The position numbers were made by a program, and so were the translations under genes. A stretch of DNA of 64,000 nucleotides from Liolophura sinensis (Eukaryota > Mollusca > Polyplacophora > Chitonida > Chitonidae). The stretch is taken from positions 24,453,295 through 24,517,294 of the forward strand of contig NC_088298.1 of NCBI RefSeq assembly GCF_032854445.1, in the 5' to 3' direction. The first letter of the stretch is position 1. Every line of letters starts with the position of its first letter. Below are positions 37,401-47,334 of this stretch, in pieces. The notes beneath the pieces are model-generated. The model saw only the letters and a program-made list of their open reading frames with translations, was not told the origin of the DNA and did not search any database.

Positions 37401-40400
37401 AATATTTATTGTGGTGTAATGAAACGGCCATTTCACAGGGCAATGTTGTGGGAGAGGTATGTAACATTTACAGACCACCACAGACGTGAAATCAGTAGAT
37501 TTACAAACGGTGTAATATTCAACGACGCTATCACAAATTATGTCAGACAGCAGCATACGGTCTGGGCCCAAACCGCATTCATCTCCCCGGTAGACATTAG
37601 GCCTACTTAGACACGCTGTTCAAATTATACATGTACATTTTTTGTCGTTCACATCAGCATTTAGTCAGCATGCCGGTGCTACATAACAAATATCAGTGTC
37701 AGTGAAAAATTCATTAAGGATGCCGAAGGTTTATGGGAATGAGAAGACGGCATCTCACTGGACAATGCTTAAAATTAATTAAATCTTATGATACTATTTA
37801 TTTCTCTGAATTTATGAGAATTAAAGAATTTAAATTTTGCTCTTTGTCTTTCTCGCATAAAAGGGATGTTTTTTTTCGTCACCTTGCGGTCAATAATGGA
37901 GACGTGTTGAAGCTGTGACAAGCCGAGGATGGTAGTCTTTCAGTGGGCATACCTCCTGTGATTGCAATTTACGAGTCCTCACTGGTCTAGAATTACCCAC
38001 AATGCATTGCTGTCATCACATTTAATGTACAACAGTACTGACACAATGCAAAGGCACTTTATTGCCTGTGTTTGCTTTGTTTTCACCTCCATTATTCTAG
38101 TCTTAGTGACCAACGAGTGTGCTGATGACTGGCTTAAAGCAGCTATGACATTTTTTTCAATTATTTTTTTTCAAAATCACAAACCTTCACTAGGAACATG
38201 AAAAACCACAGGTATTTTAAGATTTATTAGACTGGAGTTTTACACCTTACTCAAGCAATATGGTGGGAGGAAACTGGACAAGTCCCGGGGGAAAGACACG
38301 ACCATCCACTCGTTGATGGCAGACCTTCCCCCATACCAACAGAGAGGATACCAGCATGAAGGTATTTATTTATTTATTTATATATTTCACTTAAACAAAG
38401 ATGGCCAACATTGTGGTCAGAAGAAACCGAGCAGGTTCCGGAGGGAATAAAGGTGTTTCAGCAAATATTAAGAATATTTTTCTTACATGACAATGGCTTC
38501 TGGCTTATCAGATAACTGATACTAAAAGTTGTAAAAGAGGATCCAGATTTATGAAGGAATTACATATTTAACAACCTTTACAGGTTCTCCTTGAAAAGAG
38601 CAAGTGTTGCCACGTTAAAGGTAGACAACTCTTACCTTGTTGCACCTTTCTCTTTGAGATAAGCTTCTCTCTCTGCTGGCTCCATGTGTTGTAATGTGAG
38701 CTCTAGTTCACCACTGAACGGGATGATAGCAGAGCCGTTGTCATGAGCGTCTATCCACTCCTTGATCTTCACTAACCTGATCAATGAAGGCAAAATCAGA
38801 GAACTTTTAAAACAAATGACTATAAAAAGTACTATAAAACAGAGAGTACATTTTACGGAAAAGTTAGATATGCCAAAAAATGAGAAAAAAAAACAATGCA
38901 TTTTTGAGGCATATCTTACACTTTTTAATAACCCGTCTAATTTGTACATATATTCAATAATGACAAATATGCGGAGATGACAACACGGACGAAGAAAACA
39001 ACAGAACCAGTAGTAAAGCACAATGGCTTTTGTTTTTAGGAAAAATTTGTTTTAAGAATAGAGATATTTTTGCACTTAATATGGGTAATCCTACTGTAAG
39101 CTGAAAGAGAATCTTATTTCAAACGCGATTTTCACAGTGCCACAAAGCTCAGACAACCTGTGTCGCATTCGAGTTACCAAAACATAGTAAAAATTTTGTG
39201 CAAGGATTTAGTACAATCAGTTTATAGATATAAAAAAAGCTTTATGCCACACCAATTTAAATGTTTACCAGCAGAAAAAATCATTTTTTTTCAGTTTCAG
39301 AGGAAAACTTGAAAATCATCTAATCTGTGGGAAATGTGTAATATCCCAACAATTTGTCCACGTATGTACAAGATCGATCAGAAAGGAAACTCATAAAAAC
39401 TTCAATAATGGACAAAATAAAAAGGAGGAATTAAAGTTTTGTTTTATTTTTGGATTTTTTGTGTCAGCTTGTCCGTAAAACGCAAAATAAATGGCATTAT
39501 TAGCGCTTCACAATGATGTTACTTGCTTTTGTAACAATGACCCCGATCTTTCCTACGACCCTGGCGACTTTTCCCACTTTAGTAACAGGCAAAACATATT
39601 TTTAAACACGCAACAAAACATGAGGAAATTGTATTTACGTGGTAGGTACACCTATACGATAGAGAAAAAACCTTCCCAGAAGTCATCGGCTATTCAACCA
39701 TGCTCACCATTTGTTTTTCTTTCGGATGTAGTCTTTTTCGGACAAGTTGATAAGATATATCACAGGTTTAGCTGATAAAAACAGGTGCTGGTTAAGAATT
39801 TCAATCTGAAATGGAAGAAGAGAATACACAAATGAGTTTTCTTATTTAGTGGTTCTTTCATCTGATGCTACATTAAAAACATTTTCAGTTACAAAATGGC
39901 CGTCTATAATACCATAACACTCTGCGCTACTCTTCACGAACAGAGTAAATACAACACTGCTTCCGAAATACAAAGATCGTAGTTGTGGAAATTAAAGCCA
40001 GTTATCAGTTTGACTGTGCATCATAAGGTAGACAAACAAAAGCGCAGGGCAATTTATCACCGTCAAGACAATGTCTATGTTACAACTTTGCAGACTTTGT
40101 GAGGCCTGGATACAGTCCGTTTAGGTGTATTTATTTTTTCGACATGAAGTTAGCCCCATTAACTCGGTAAGGTCAGCACCGATGTCATTTGTGAAAATTT
40201 GCAACCATTAACAGAAAATATGCATATAACTGAGGGGTGATAAGGAGAGAAAAAAATGCCTCAAAGTCCTAATTTTTAATAAAATTGTTTTGATTTATTT
40301 ATATGTGTATTTGAGAGTAAGTCAGCATGAGCTGGACATGAACTCACAGCGCCCCCTTGGTGAGAGGCTCCTGGGTGACTGTGGCGCTAACCACTTCAGT

Positions 40401-43400
40401 CACAGAGGCCCCCAAAATTGTCTTGATACACATAAACTTTCTCCATTTTTCGTAAAACTATAATCTTTGTTTTGAGAGTTCCTTTTCCAGTATTCTCTAA
40501 AATGTGTGAAATTTGCTGGGTTGTGTATGACTACTGAGGGTTACAATGCTTCAAAATGCAAATAATGTGTTATTTATCAACCCCAAGACTCGAGTGAGTG
40601 AGTGAGTGAGTGATTGAGGTTAACGTACTTAACAATTTTCAGTCATATGACGATGAAGGAATCCTTAGAATGTGTGTAATGTGCCTCCTTGTTGTAGGAC
40701 GGATTTCCACCAGTCTTTTACCTAGTCCTTCCACTATCCCCTTCAAGCTGAACCCCAAGCGAGGACTTCTTCCTTTAAGGTGGTAGGTGTGGCTCGAGCC
40801 AGGATTGACCCTGGATCTAATGCTCCCATAGCGGACGCTCTATCACATCTTACATATGGTGCAAATCTTACCTCCTTCGGGTCCCATACTGCATGGCGGA
40901 CTGGCTTTTTCTCTTCTGACAACAATGCTCTAACTTTACCTAAAACATCCTACAAAAATAACATAATAAAATAAAAAATAAATTCACCCAACATACATAA
41001 AAAGTAGAAGCGGCTGCTGGTTTACTCTGTAAAGTTGACAAATACATCCACTCCATGATACGACTCATTTTCCATTCACATGTATTCACCAAGAAGTGCA
41101 CATAATTCTACAATGTTACAATGTATCAGTTTCTATGGCAACGTCCTCATGATGAGCTGGGAAATGAACAGGAGATGTCAATCAGTTGAGATCAAGGTCC
41201 TGCTGCCTGGCATTTGACAGGTCCCCAATGACTAGAGAATTTCTTACATATTCTGGTTTCTTCTTCTTGTCGCCTCCCCTAGCGACCGCCCTCTCTAAAC
41301 CATCCCACTGCTTGTTGATGTACTCCAGGTCCTTTAACATTAGTTCATCATTAATGATCTCCAAATCACGCACAGGATCCACGTCCCCTTCAACGTGAAC
41401 AATGTCATCATCCTCAAACGCTCCTGAAACATCAACAACAAACAATGTGAACAACGTCGTCATCCTCAAACGCTTCTGAAACATCAACAACAAACAACGT
41501 GAACAATGTCGTCATCCTCAAACGCTCCTGAAACATCAACAACAAACAACGTGAACAATGTCGTCATCCTCAAACGCTCCTGAAACATCAACAACAAACA
41601 ACGTGAACAATGTCGTCATCCTCAAACGCTCCTGAAACATCAACAACAAACAACGTGAACAACGTCATCATCCTCAAACGCTCCTGAAACATCAACAACA
41701 AACAATGTGAACAACGTCGTCATCCTCAAACGCTCCTAAAAGATCAACAACAAACAACGTGAACAATGTCGTCATCTGCCATGACTTTAAGCACTGAGTG
41801 AGTGAGTGAGTGCGTGCTTGGGGTTTAACACTGAACTTAACAATTTTTCAATTATATGACGACGAAGGAATCCTTAGAATGCATGTAATGTGCCTCCTTG
41901 TTGCAGCACGGATTTCCACCACTCTTTTATCTAGTGCTGCCTCACTGAGACTCCTTACTGAAGGCGAGTAAACTGACCAGCCCGAGCCATTTTACTGATA
42001 TGGGTCAACCATTCGTTGCACTATTCCCTTCACCCTGAACGCCAAGCGAGGAAGCTGCAACTTCCTCTTTTAAGGTATTAGGTGTGACTCGACCCAGGAT
42101 TGACCTTGGATCTACCACTCCCCAAGCCGACGCTCTACCAACAGTGTTAGCAGGGCCGGTTTTAAGCACTGTGGGCTTACGTCTCAGGTATATTGTCAAG
42201 AGCTCAAGGCAGTTAGTTTTGATGGTGTGATATCAGAATGTCAGTCTCCACTCAATAATTTGGATAGGTTGTTAACTAAAAATTTTTTCTGTACAATTCT
42301 TATGCGGAGAAATACCACTTTTTAAGTTTGCAGTCTACGTACTTGTCACATGGAACAGAGCATCACAGGCGCTGATGTTGGACAAAAATGCATTTCCGAG
42401 TCCCTTTCCTTCATGAGCTCCTTTCACCAAACCAGCGATGTCAACCACATTCAGAAATGCGGGCACTTTGCTAAAAAATTGTAGAGCGAGTAAATAAACT
42501 TCTATTACACTAAGATGATGAATAATACAACATTTGTCTGTGGAAATATAATAAAGAAGACAGCCAAAAAAGCGTTGATAATTCAGTCCAATATAACATA
42601 CCATACTATGAACAATCATTTAGGAATCACATGACAATTTGAGAATGTAAGTCAAAAATGGAAAAAATGCCTCTGTCCAAATTAAGGGGAAATAATCCAA
42701 ACAGTAAAACATTGTGAATAATAAAAGTTACAAGTCAGCAGATTACTTAAAATCCATACACACAACAATTGAATTGAGTCAAGGACAAAAAATGTGTCGC
42801 CATAATAAACGAGGGGAGATAATCCTACGCAAGCCAATATACAATTACATATGATTATTAATCTTTATTAGATGGCTGCAATTTATACTGATATAATGAA
42901 ATTAATGGTCATTCAAAACTTTAGTGTTAACTCAGAGTCTTGTTAAAACATAAATGTTCGTTCATATACATAACTTTCCACACTTCGCTTCAACACTAAG
43001 ACAAAAACAACCTGGATGTTTACCATGTGGACTAAAGGGAGACAATTCGAAAAATCTGAAAAGCCTGTTAAAAGGTATAACAATCATTCAAATGAGATCA
43101 ACAAGTACATGTACTGCGTGTACATGACAGCTAGTCAGTATTATTTTAAAAATCATAGAAAAAAAACAGAAAATACTTACATTGACGACAGTGATTACAA
43201 ACGTACCTTAAAGGTTTGTGGAATTCACACAAAAAGTCAAACCGTTCATCTGGTACAGGAACTCTGCCTGTATGACAAGTTCAATAAAATAATATTTTAA
43301 CAGAGTGCATAAGTTACAAATCTTTATCACATTTTCGTGCAACATGTTTGTTAAGTTTTTCACAAGTTGTCAAATGGTCGTCACATTTGGGGTGAAAGGG

Positions 43401-45956
43401 TCACAAATTGTCACAGAAATGTATATCTCTCTCTATTAAAAAAAAACTGTCTTTCTCATGGAAATTATTCTTTTTGTACGGTATTACACTGTAACACAAT
43501 TTAATCAGTAAATCCAAAAAATCAACTGCATATCTGTGCTTCCAACTACTTTGCCTTGAGATGCATTCTGTCTTGTCTCAATTTAAACTGCTGTAAATTC
43601 ACCTAAAGAAGCATTTCTCAAATGACACATTTTGCTTGATTCTGGTTAACAGATCCATCTTATAGGGACTATGAAGAGGCTTCCTTGTAAATTTAAATTA
43701 ATTTCTTATCAGAACAATCTTAGTGTCCGCCTCAGAAGTATCATTTATAGGTTTTTATGTTCTTCTGAAAGTTTATTTTAATATTCCAAATATTAGGCGA
43801 AATACAGTAATTAATCTTCATTAAGAGTCATACATTTTTATCTTCAGACTCAGAGCACTTACTTTCATTGGGATCAATTGTACAAAAAGGGAAGTTTTCA
43901 GCAGCTGCTGTCATGGTTTTTGTCAGCACGTTGAAAAAAGTACTTTTCCTGAAAGTTAAAATGAAACCTACATGTATACACGATATAACAGCCTCAAGTC
44001 TGGAGGATTTGTCACGTACCTGGTATCCTCCACCCACACACCTGACAGCCTAAACACAACCAATAACAGCCTTAAGTCTGGAGGATTTGTCACATACCTG
44101 GTATCCTCCACCCACACACCTGACAGCCTAAACACAACCAGTAACAGCCTCAAGTCTGGAGGATTTGTCACGTACCTGGTATCCTCCACCCACACACCTG
44201 ACAGCCTAAACACAACCAGTAACAGCCTCAAGTCTGGAGGATTTGTCACATACCTGGTATCCTCCACTCACAAACCTGACAGCCTAAACACGACCAGTAA
44301 CAGCCTCAAGTCTGGAGGATTTGTCACATACCTGGTATCCTCCACTCACAAACCTGACAGCCTAAACACGACCAATAACAGTCTCAAGTCTGGAGGATTT
44401 GTCACGTACCTGGTATCCTCCACCCACACACCTGACAGCCTAAACACGACCAGTAACAGCCTCAAGTCTGGAGGATTTGTCACATACCTGGTATCCCCCA
44501 CCCACACACCTGACAGCCTAAACACGACCAATAACAGCCTCAAGTCTGGAGGATTTGTTACGTACCTGGTATCCTCCACCCACACACCTGACAGCCTAAA
44601 CACAACCAATAACAGTCTCAAGTTTGGAGGATTTGTCACGTACCTGGTATCCTCCACCCACAAACCTGACAGCCTAAACACGACCAATAACAGCCTCAAG
44701 TCTGGAGGATTTGTCACGTACCTGGTATTCTCCACCCACACACCTGACAGCCTAAACACGACCAGTAACAGCCTCAAGTCTGGAGGATTTGTCACGTACC
44801 TGGTATCCTCCACCCACAAACCTGACAGCCTAAACACAACCAGTAACAGCCTCAAGTCTGGAGGATTTGTCACATACCTGGTATCCCCCACCCACAAACC
44901 TGACAGCCTAAACACGACCAATAACAGTCTCAAGTCTGGAGGATTTGTCACGTACCTGGTACCTCCACCCACAGCCTCAACTCGACCAGTAACAGCCTCA
45001 AGTCTGGAGGATTTGTCACGTACCTGGTATCCTCCACCCACAAACCTGACAGCCTAAAGATTACCAGTAACAGCCTCAAGTCTGGAGGATTTGTCACGTA
45101 CCTGGTATCCTCCACCCACAGCCTAAACACGACCAGTAACAGTCTCAAGTCTGGAGGATTTGTCACATACCTGGTATCCCCCACCCACAAACCTGACAGC
45201 CTAAACACGACCAATAACAGTCTCAAGTCTGGAGGATTTGTCACATACCTGGTATCCTCCACCCACAGCCTAAACACGACCCGTAACAGCCTCAAGTCTG
45301 GAGGATTTGTCACGTATCTGGTATCCTCCACCCAAACACCTGACAGCCTAAACACGACCAATAACAGCCTCAAGTCTGGAGGATTTGTCACGTACCTGGT
45401 ATCCCCCACCCACACACCTGACAGCCTAAACATGACCAGTAACAGCCTCAAGTCTGGATGATTTGTCACGTACCTGGTATCCTCCACCCACAAACCTGAC
45501 AGCCATCAATTAAGAAAACAATCTTGAGTACAGTTTTAAACGCTAATCAAACTAAAAAACTTTGTATAAAACTGAACATATTAAACAAGGGATCGTGGTG
45601 AAGGAACTGGGAGGATCATGAGAAGTTCTAGTAATTATCATTACTTGCTAAGTACCGTATCATATTAATAGCAAGTGTATGCGGCCGCCACCACCACCAC
45701 CCTCCACCCCCCACCCCCCACCCCCCAACGTGCCCAACCTCACATCACCTTATATTCTCCTTGATGCGTTGTCAAGTTTCTGCAATTCCCTGCGACGAGT
45801 AATACGATGAAATTCCTATACAAATGGTTTTATCAAACACAGAAATATTTACCCAACATTTGGCAATCCCACAATGCCCACTTTTAGATTTGTTCCAATT
45901 CGTCCAATCAGTGGTGGGCGTTGATTTGCCTCTGCTCCCTTCTTCTTTGGCGGCAT
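33100..45956 (-). CDS. OLA1: Obg-like ATPase 1 (YchF family); 11 coding exons
   Basis: Joined exons (minus strand, 5' to 3') are 45956-45853, 43948-43863, 43267-43207, 42470-42343, 41423-41248, 40949-40872, 39805-39708, 38776-38636, 36655-36559, 35689-35567 and 33207-33100. They total 1200 nt, or 399 residues (human OLA1 is 396). Visible: start MPPKKKG, P-loop GLPNVGKST (30-38), G2-region [11 protein letters not shown]3 DIAG (94-97), noncanonical G4 NLSE (231-234), which underlies ATP over GTP preference in YchF/OLA1, and a C-terminal TGS domain (about 304-388) ending KKK. By family knowledge it is a cytosolic P-loop ATPase associated with ribosomes, translation control and stress responses. 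All introns are GT-AG. Five tandem arrays or SINEs lie within or directly against its splice sites. Confidence 0.97.
33460..33690 (-). mobile_element. SINE-A copy whose head seeds the 93 bp array
   Basis: attttaactccagaatattt, ggccagtattatagtggg, atctgcaggttgctgggaga and then a tRNA-head region, cattgtgctatgctagcatg and ccaaccactaggt. That head region is the core of the adjoining 93 bp monomer. Confidence 0.75.
33610..35370. repeat. 93 bp minisatellite derived from a SINE tRNA head
   Basis: About 17 copies of a unit containing ggcaatgctgagacggtcca, cattgtgctatgctagcatg, ccaaccactaggtcactgaa and ctcagggtcaggaaaactga. It lies in OLA1 intron 10 and is interrupted by a SINE-A at 34374-34544. Confidence 0.95.
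34374..34544 (-). mobile_element. 5'-truncated SINE-A with poly(A) tail and 12 bp target-site duplication
   Basis: On the plus strand it begins with 32 T (the poly(A) tail of a minus-strand element), then gattggtgttttacgccgta and the standard SINE-A body, ending in acggcc before the head. It is flanked by gcaatgctaaga at 34362-34373 and 34545-34556. Inserted inside the 93 bp array. Confidence 0.92.
35567..35689 (-). CDS. OLA1: OLA1 exon 10: TGS domain
   Basis: 123 nt in phase 0, residues 324-364. [22 protein letters not shown] and [12 protein letters not shown] are near-identical to human. Donor gtgggctc is non-optimal. The polypyrimidine tract of the acceptor is the last monomer of a 48 bp tandem array. 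Confidence 0.95.
35693..36200. repeat. 48 bp minisatellite at the OLA1 exon 10 acceptor
   Basis: About nine copies of aggaaaaggtgataatgtgg plus gagttagtaatgctatttag and gcaacttt, more diverged to the right. Interrupted by a SINE-B at 35791-35853. Its left end is the polypyrimidine tract of exon 10. Confidence 0.9.
35791..35853 (-). mobile_element. Severely 5'-truncated SINE-B with 14 bp target-site duplication
   Basis: Only the tail end is present: gtgagtgagtgagtgcttgg, ggtttaacgtcgtactcaac and tcagtcatatgacgacg. It is flanked by aggcaactttagga at 35777-35790 and 35854-35867. Confidence 0.88.
36327..36420 (-). mobile_element. SINE-B fragment
   Basis: tgcttgggttttactcaagt, cctcaatctttcagtcatat and gatgacgaggaatc resemble the SINE-B tail; diverged. 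Confidence 0.5.
36559..36655 (-). CDS. OLA1: OLA1 exon 9: start of TGS domain
   Basis: 97 nt, residues 291-323, with [20 protein letters not shown] matching the start of the human TGS domain. Acceptor aattttag, donor gtgagtct. Confidence 0.94.
38222..38455 (-). mobile_element. Two adjacent SINE-A copies
   Basis: First copy 38222-38360 (gactggagttttacacctta to gagaggataccagcatga). A second partial copy follows at 38361-38455 with tail tatttatttatttatatatt and gatggccaacattgtggtca. Both lie in OLA1 intron 8. Confidence 0.75.
38636..38776 (-). CDS. OLA1: OLA1 exon 8
   Basis: 141 nt, residues 244-290. [20 protein letters not shown] contains the G5-like SG element, then the ELELTLQHM helix. Acceptor ttgatcag, donor gtaagagt. 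Confidence 0.94.
39708..39805 (-). CDS. OLA1: OLA1 exon 7: G4 motif
   Basis: 98 nt, residues 212-243 plus two bases. [19 protein letters not shown] is followed by [13 protein letters not shown], carrying the OLA1-specific G4 variant. Donor gtgagcat. Confidence 0.94.
40288..40413 (-). mobile_element. SINE-A with internal deletion and intact tRNA head
   Basis: The tail (tttgatttatttatatg) is joined directly to the head. On the minus strand the head shows TGACTGAAGTGG (box A) and GAGTTCATGTCC (box B). This is the best tRNA-like head of SINE-A in the window. Confidence 0.75.
40593..40850 (-). mobile_element. SINE-B copy beside OLA1 exon 6
   Basis: Tail gagtgagtgagtgagtgatt at left, ttttcagtcatatgacgatg, aaggaatccttagaatgtgt and a head ending cggacgctctatcac. 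It stops about 22 bp short of the exon 6 donor. Confidence 0.85.
40872..40949 (-). CDS. OLA1: OLA1 exon 6
   Basis: 78 nt in phase 0, residues 186-211, [19 protein letters not shown] then VWDPKE. Acceptor ttttgtag, donor gtaagatt. A SINE ends about 25 bp downstream of the donor. Confidence 0.92.
41248..41423 (-). CDS. OLA1: OLA1 exon 5
   Basis: 176 nt, residues 127-185, from [19 protein letters not shown] to [11 protein letters not shown]. Donor gtaagaaa. The acceptor and the first 23 exon bases are the first member of a 52 bp tandem array that extends into intron 4. Confidence 0.95.
41401..41776. repeat. 52 bp array duplicating the OLA1 exon 5 splice acceptor
   Basis: Seven units, starting at 41401, 41453, 41505, 41557, 41609, 41661 and 41713, plus a 12 bp remnant. 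Each includes intron end, acceptor AG and the first 23 bp of exon 5. Only the first copy is the true junction. Decoy exon starts lie at 41475, 41527, 41579, 41631, 41683 and 41735. Confidence 0.95.
41797..42160 (-). mobile_element. Full-length SINE-B with 11 bp target-site duplication
   Basis: 364 bp, flanked by tttaagcactg at 41786-41796 and 42161-42171. On the minus strand the head reads GTTGGTAGAGCGTCGG (box A) and GGTCAATCC (box B-like), so it derives from a tRNA. The end is the (GTGA)n-type tail gagtgagtgagtgagtgcg. Confidence 0.92.
42343..42470 (-). CDS. OLA1: OLA1 exon 4: G3 region
   Basis: 128 nt, residues 84-126. It holds [20 protein letters not shown] with the G3 motif, then [10 protein letters not shown]. 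The donor is A followed by gtacgt at 42342; this choice completes Arg127 with exon 5. Confidence 0.94.
43207..43267 (-). CDS. OLA1: OLA1 exon 3
   Basis: 61 nt, residues 64-83 plus split codons. [19 protein letters not shown] matches human [19 protein letters not shown]. Donor gtacgttt. Confidence 0.93.
43612..43680 (-). repeat. Dispersed repeat C, reverse copy
   Basis: tttctcaaatgacacatttt, gcttgattctggtt and atccatcttatagggac match the reverse of 10670-10754 and the copy at 11070-11176. Confidence 0.55.
43863..43948 (-). CDS. OLA1: OLA1 exon 2: P-loop end and switch I
   Basis: 86 nt. It completes Gly35, then [10 protein letters not shown] and [13 protein letters not shown]. Donor gtaagtgc. 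A 78 bp tandem array begins only about 20 bp upstream of its acceptor. Confidence 0.95.
43970..45506. repeat. 78 bp minisatellite filling OLA1 intron 1
   Basis: About 20 copies of a unit with agcctcaagtctggaggatt, tgtcacgtacctggtatcct, ccacccacacacctgacagc and ctaaacacaaccagtaac. Some units near the right lack 18 bp. The length is 26 codons, so long ORFs are open on both strands. Confidence 0.96.
45683..45731. repeat. C-rich tract (G-rich on the OLA1 sense strand)
   Basis: ccaccaccaccaccctccac followed by four runs of five or six C. On the transcribed sense strand of OLA1 this is a potential G-quadruplex in intron 1, about 120 bp from the exon 1 donor. Confidence 0.7.
45853..45956 (-). CDS. 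OLA1: OLA1 exon 1 (start codon)
   Basis: 104 nt, residues 1-34 plus two bases, from [11 protein letters not shown] to VGIVGLPNV. The P-loop is split by intron 1 at Gly35. An acceptor-like tttggtttcag lies 11 nt upstream of the ATG (45968), so a further non-coding exon probably lies upstream. Confidence 0.95.
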
Positions 45957-46130
45957 AATTTATGAGTCTGAAACCAAAAACGGGAAGCTTAAAGCAAAAT
46001 TGCCATAAAAAAAATAAAAATTCATTCGGCTATCGTATCTTACTCTTATTATCTTATCTACAGTTCTTTCAAATTAAAGTACGTCTGCACTATCTGGGAC
46101 GGGAATTTTCAAGTTGAGGGTGCTGTTGAG

Positions 46131-46138
46131 TGACGTCA
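46131..46138. promoter_or_regulatory. CRE palindrome upstream of OLA1
   Basis: Perfect TGACGTCA (CREB/ATF site) about 175 bp upstream of the OLA1 start codon. It lies either in the promoter or in a first intron, depending on where transcription begins. Confidence 0.4.
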
Positions 46139-46562
46139 ACTGACAATCTTTTCAAAATGAACATCTGGCAAGGCCCATTGACTAACTTAAGTGTCAACCT
46201 AGTCTTTACAACTGCCGTTTGATGTACGTCTTTCGGTGTGTGCAAGAAATAATTAATTAACGAATACGAAATAGCGGGGCGCGAAAATAAGATATGGCAA
46301 TTTCCTTGCTATGGAATGTCTGATCTTAAACATATTGTTGTTGTTGTATGAAGTAAATGTCAATGGAACCGGCTTCTATCATCGCTTGAAACAGAAGTCA
46401 GCAACACATTTTACAAACAGGAATTCACCGTTGATTCGTCTTAAGGTAATCTTTGCACGCGTGGTCTCTGTCCAAATCGCTGTCTCACTTCATCCAAAAT
46501 GTTCTCAGCTTGAAAAAACTTTCAACACAGTCTAAACTATTGCATGAAACGTGGGTAACACA

Positions 46563-46591
46563 CCGGAAGCAGCAACCATCCACGCCATCTT
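46563..46591 (-). promoter_or_regulatory. ETS plus YY1 core promoter signature, probably OLA1
   Basis: An ETS site (ccggaag on the plus strand, 46563-46569) is followed by AAGATGGCG on the minus strand (46591-46583), the YY1-type initiator found at TATA-less housekeeping promoters. The orientation of the YY1 motif points toward OLA1. Together with the acceptor-like sequence before exon 1 this suggests a non-coding first exon starting here. Confidence 0.4.
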
Positions 46592-47334
46592 GTGTACGTG
46601 TTGGAGTAACACAAAAGGGAGGAAATATATGTATTAGTTTTGTCAATCTGAGTTATTTCCCCTATATCACGAAAACCTAAGCAAACTACATTCTCGTCGG
46701 TTTAAACTCGAAATGTTTTTTTTTGCCTCTTGCTTTGACTTCATAGTTCCCGGATAACGAAGCGATCTTAAACTTAAGTTAAAATTTCCGATCACTCTGA
46801 AATTGCTATTTCTTATGTAACAAAGTACAAATTATGCTTAACAACATAAGTCCTGTGAAGGTCATGCTAAAAACTTCAGCGAAAATAACGGAAAGGAACA
46901 CAACAAGTTTAATGACTGAAATTTTGACTCAAGTCTAAGATCGCTTTGGACCAGGGTGTCATCCGTACATACGGTGTTTATTTTGTTACAATGAACATCG
47001 ACGGGCACCTGCACAGTTCACCAAATCATCATGGTATTTTTTATTAAAGAACTAAAGAGCAGCCGAGAAGTCCTCACCTGATAAACACTCAGAGAATTCG
47101 TCACATTGTTACCGTGTACCGTAGTACCCATTTGTCAGTAAGACCCGGCTCGGGTTTGAACTCCGACTCTCTGCCATGTAACACGTAGCAACGTGGTGAT
47201 GGTTTTGTAAATCAACATTTCTACATAACATTGTATTAATATCGAATTGGCCAGATGTCCCAAATGACCAACGCAGGACGTACTGTGTTCTAATCCCGCA
47301 TACATACAAATAGCTTAATTATCAAAAAACCCAG

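Noticed and set aside
40318-40413. tRNA gene
   Set aside because: Box A and B matches belong to a SINE head; the cloverleaf is not intact and the SINE tail is attached.
43972-45057. 361-codon plus-strand ORF (and 231- and 181-codon minus-strand ORFs) of 26-residue repeats
   Set aside because: The unit is 78 bp, a multiple of three without stops, so frames stay open on both strands. It lies inside an OLA1 intron and has no start context or homology.
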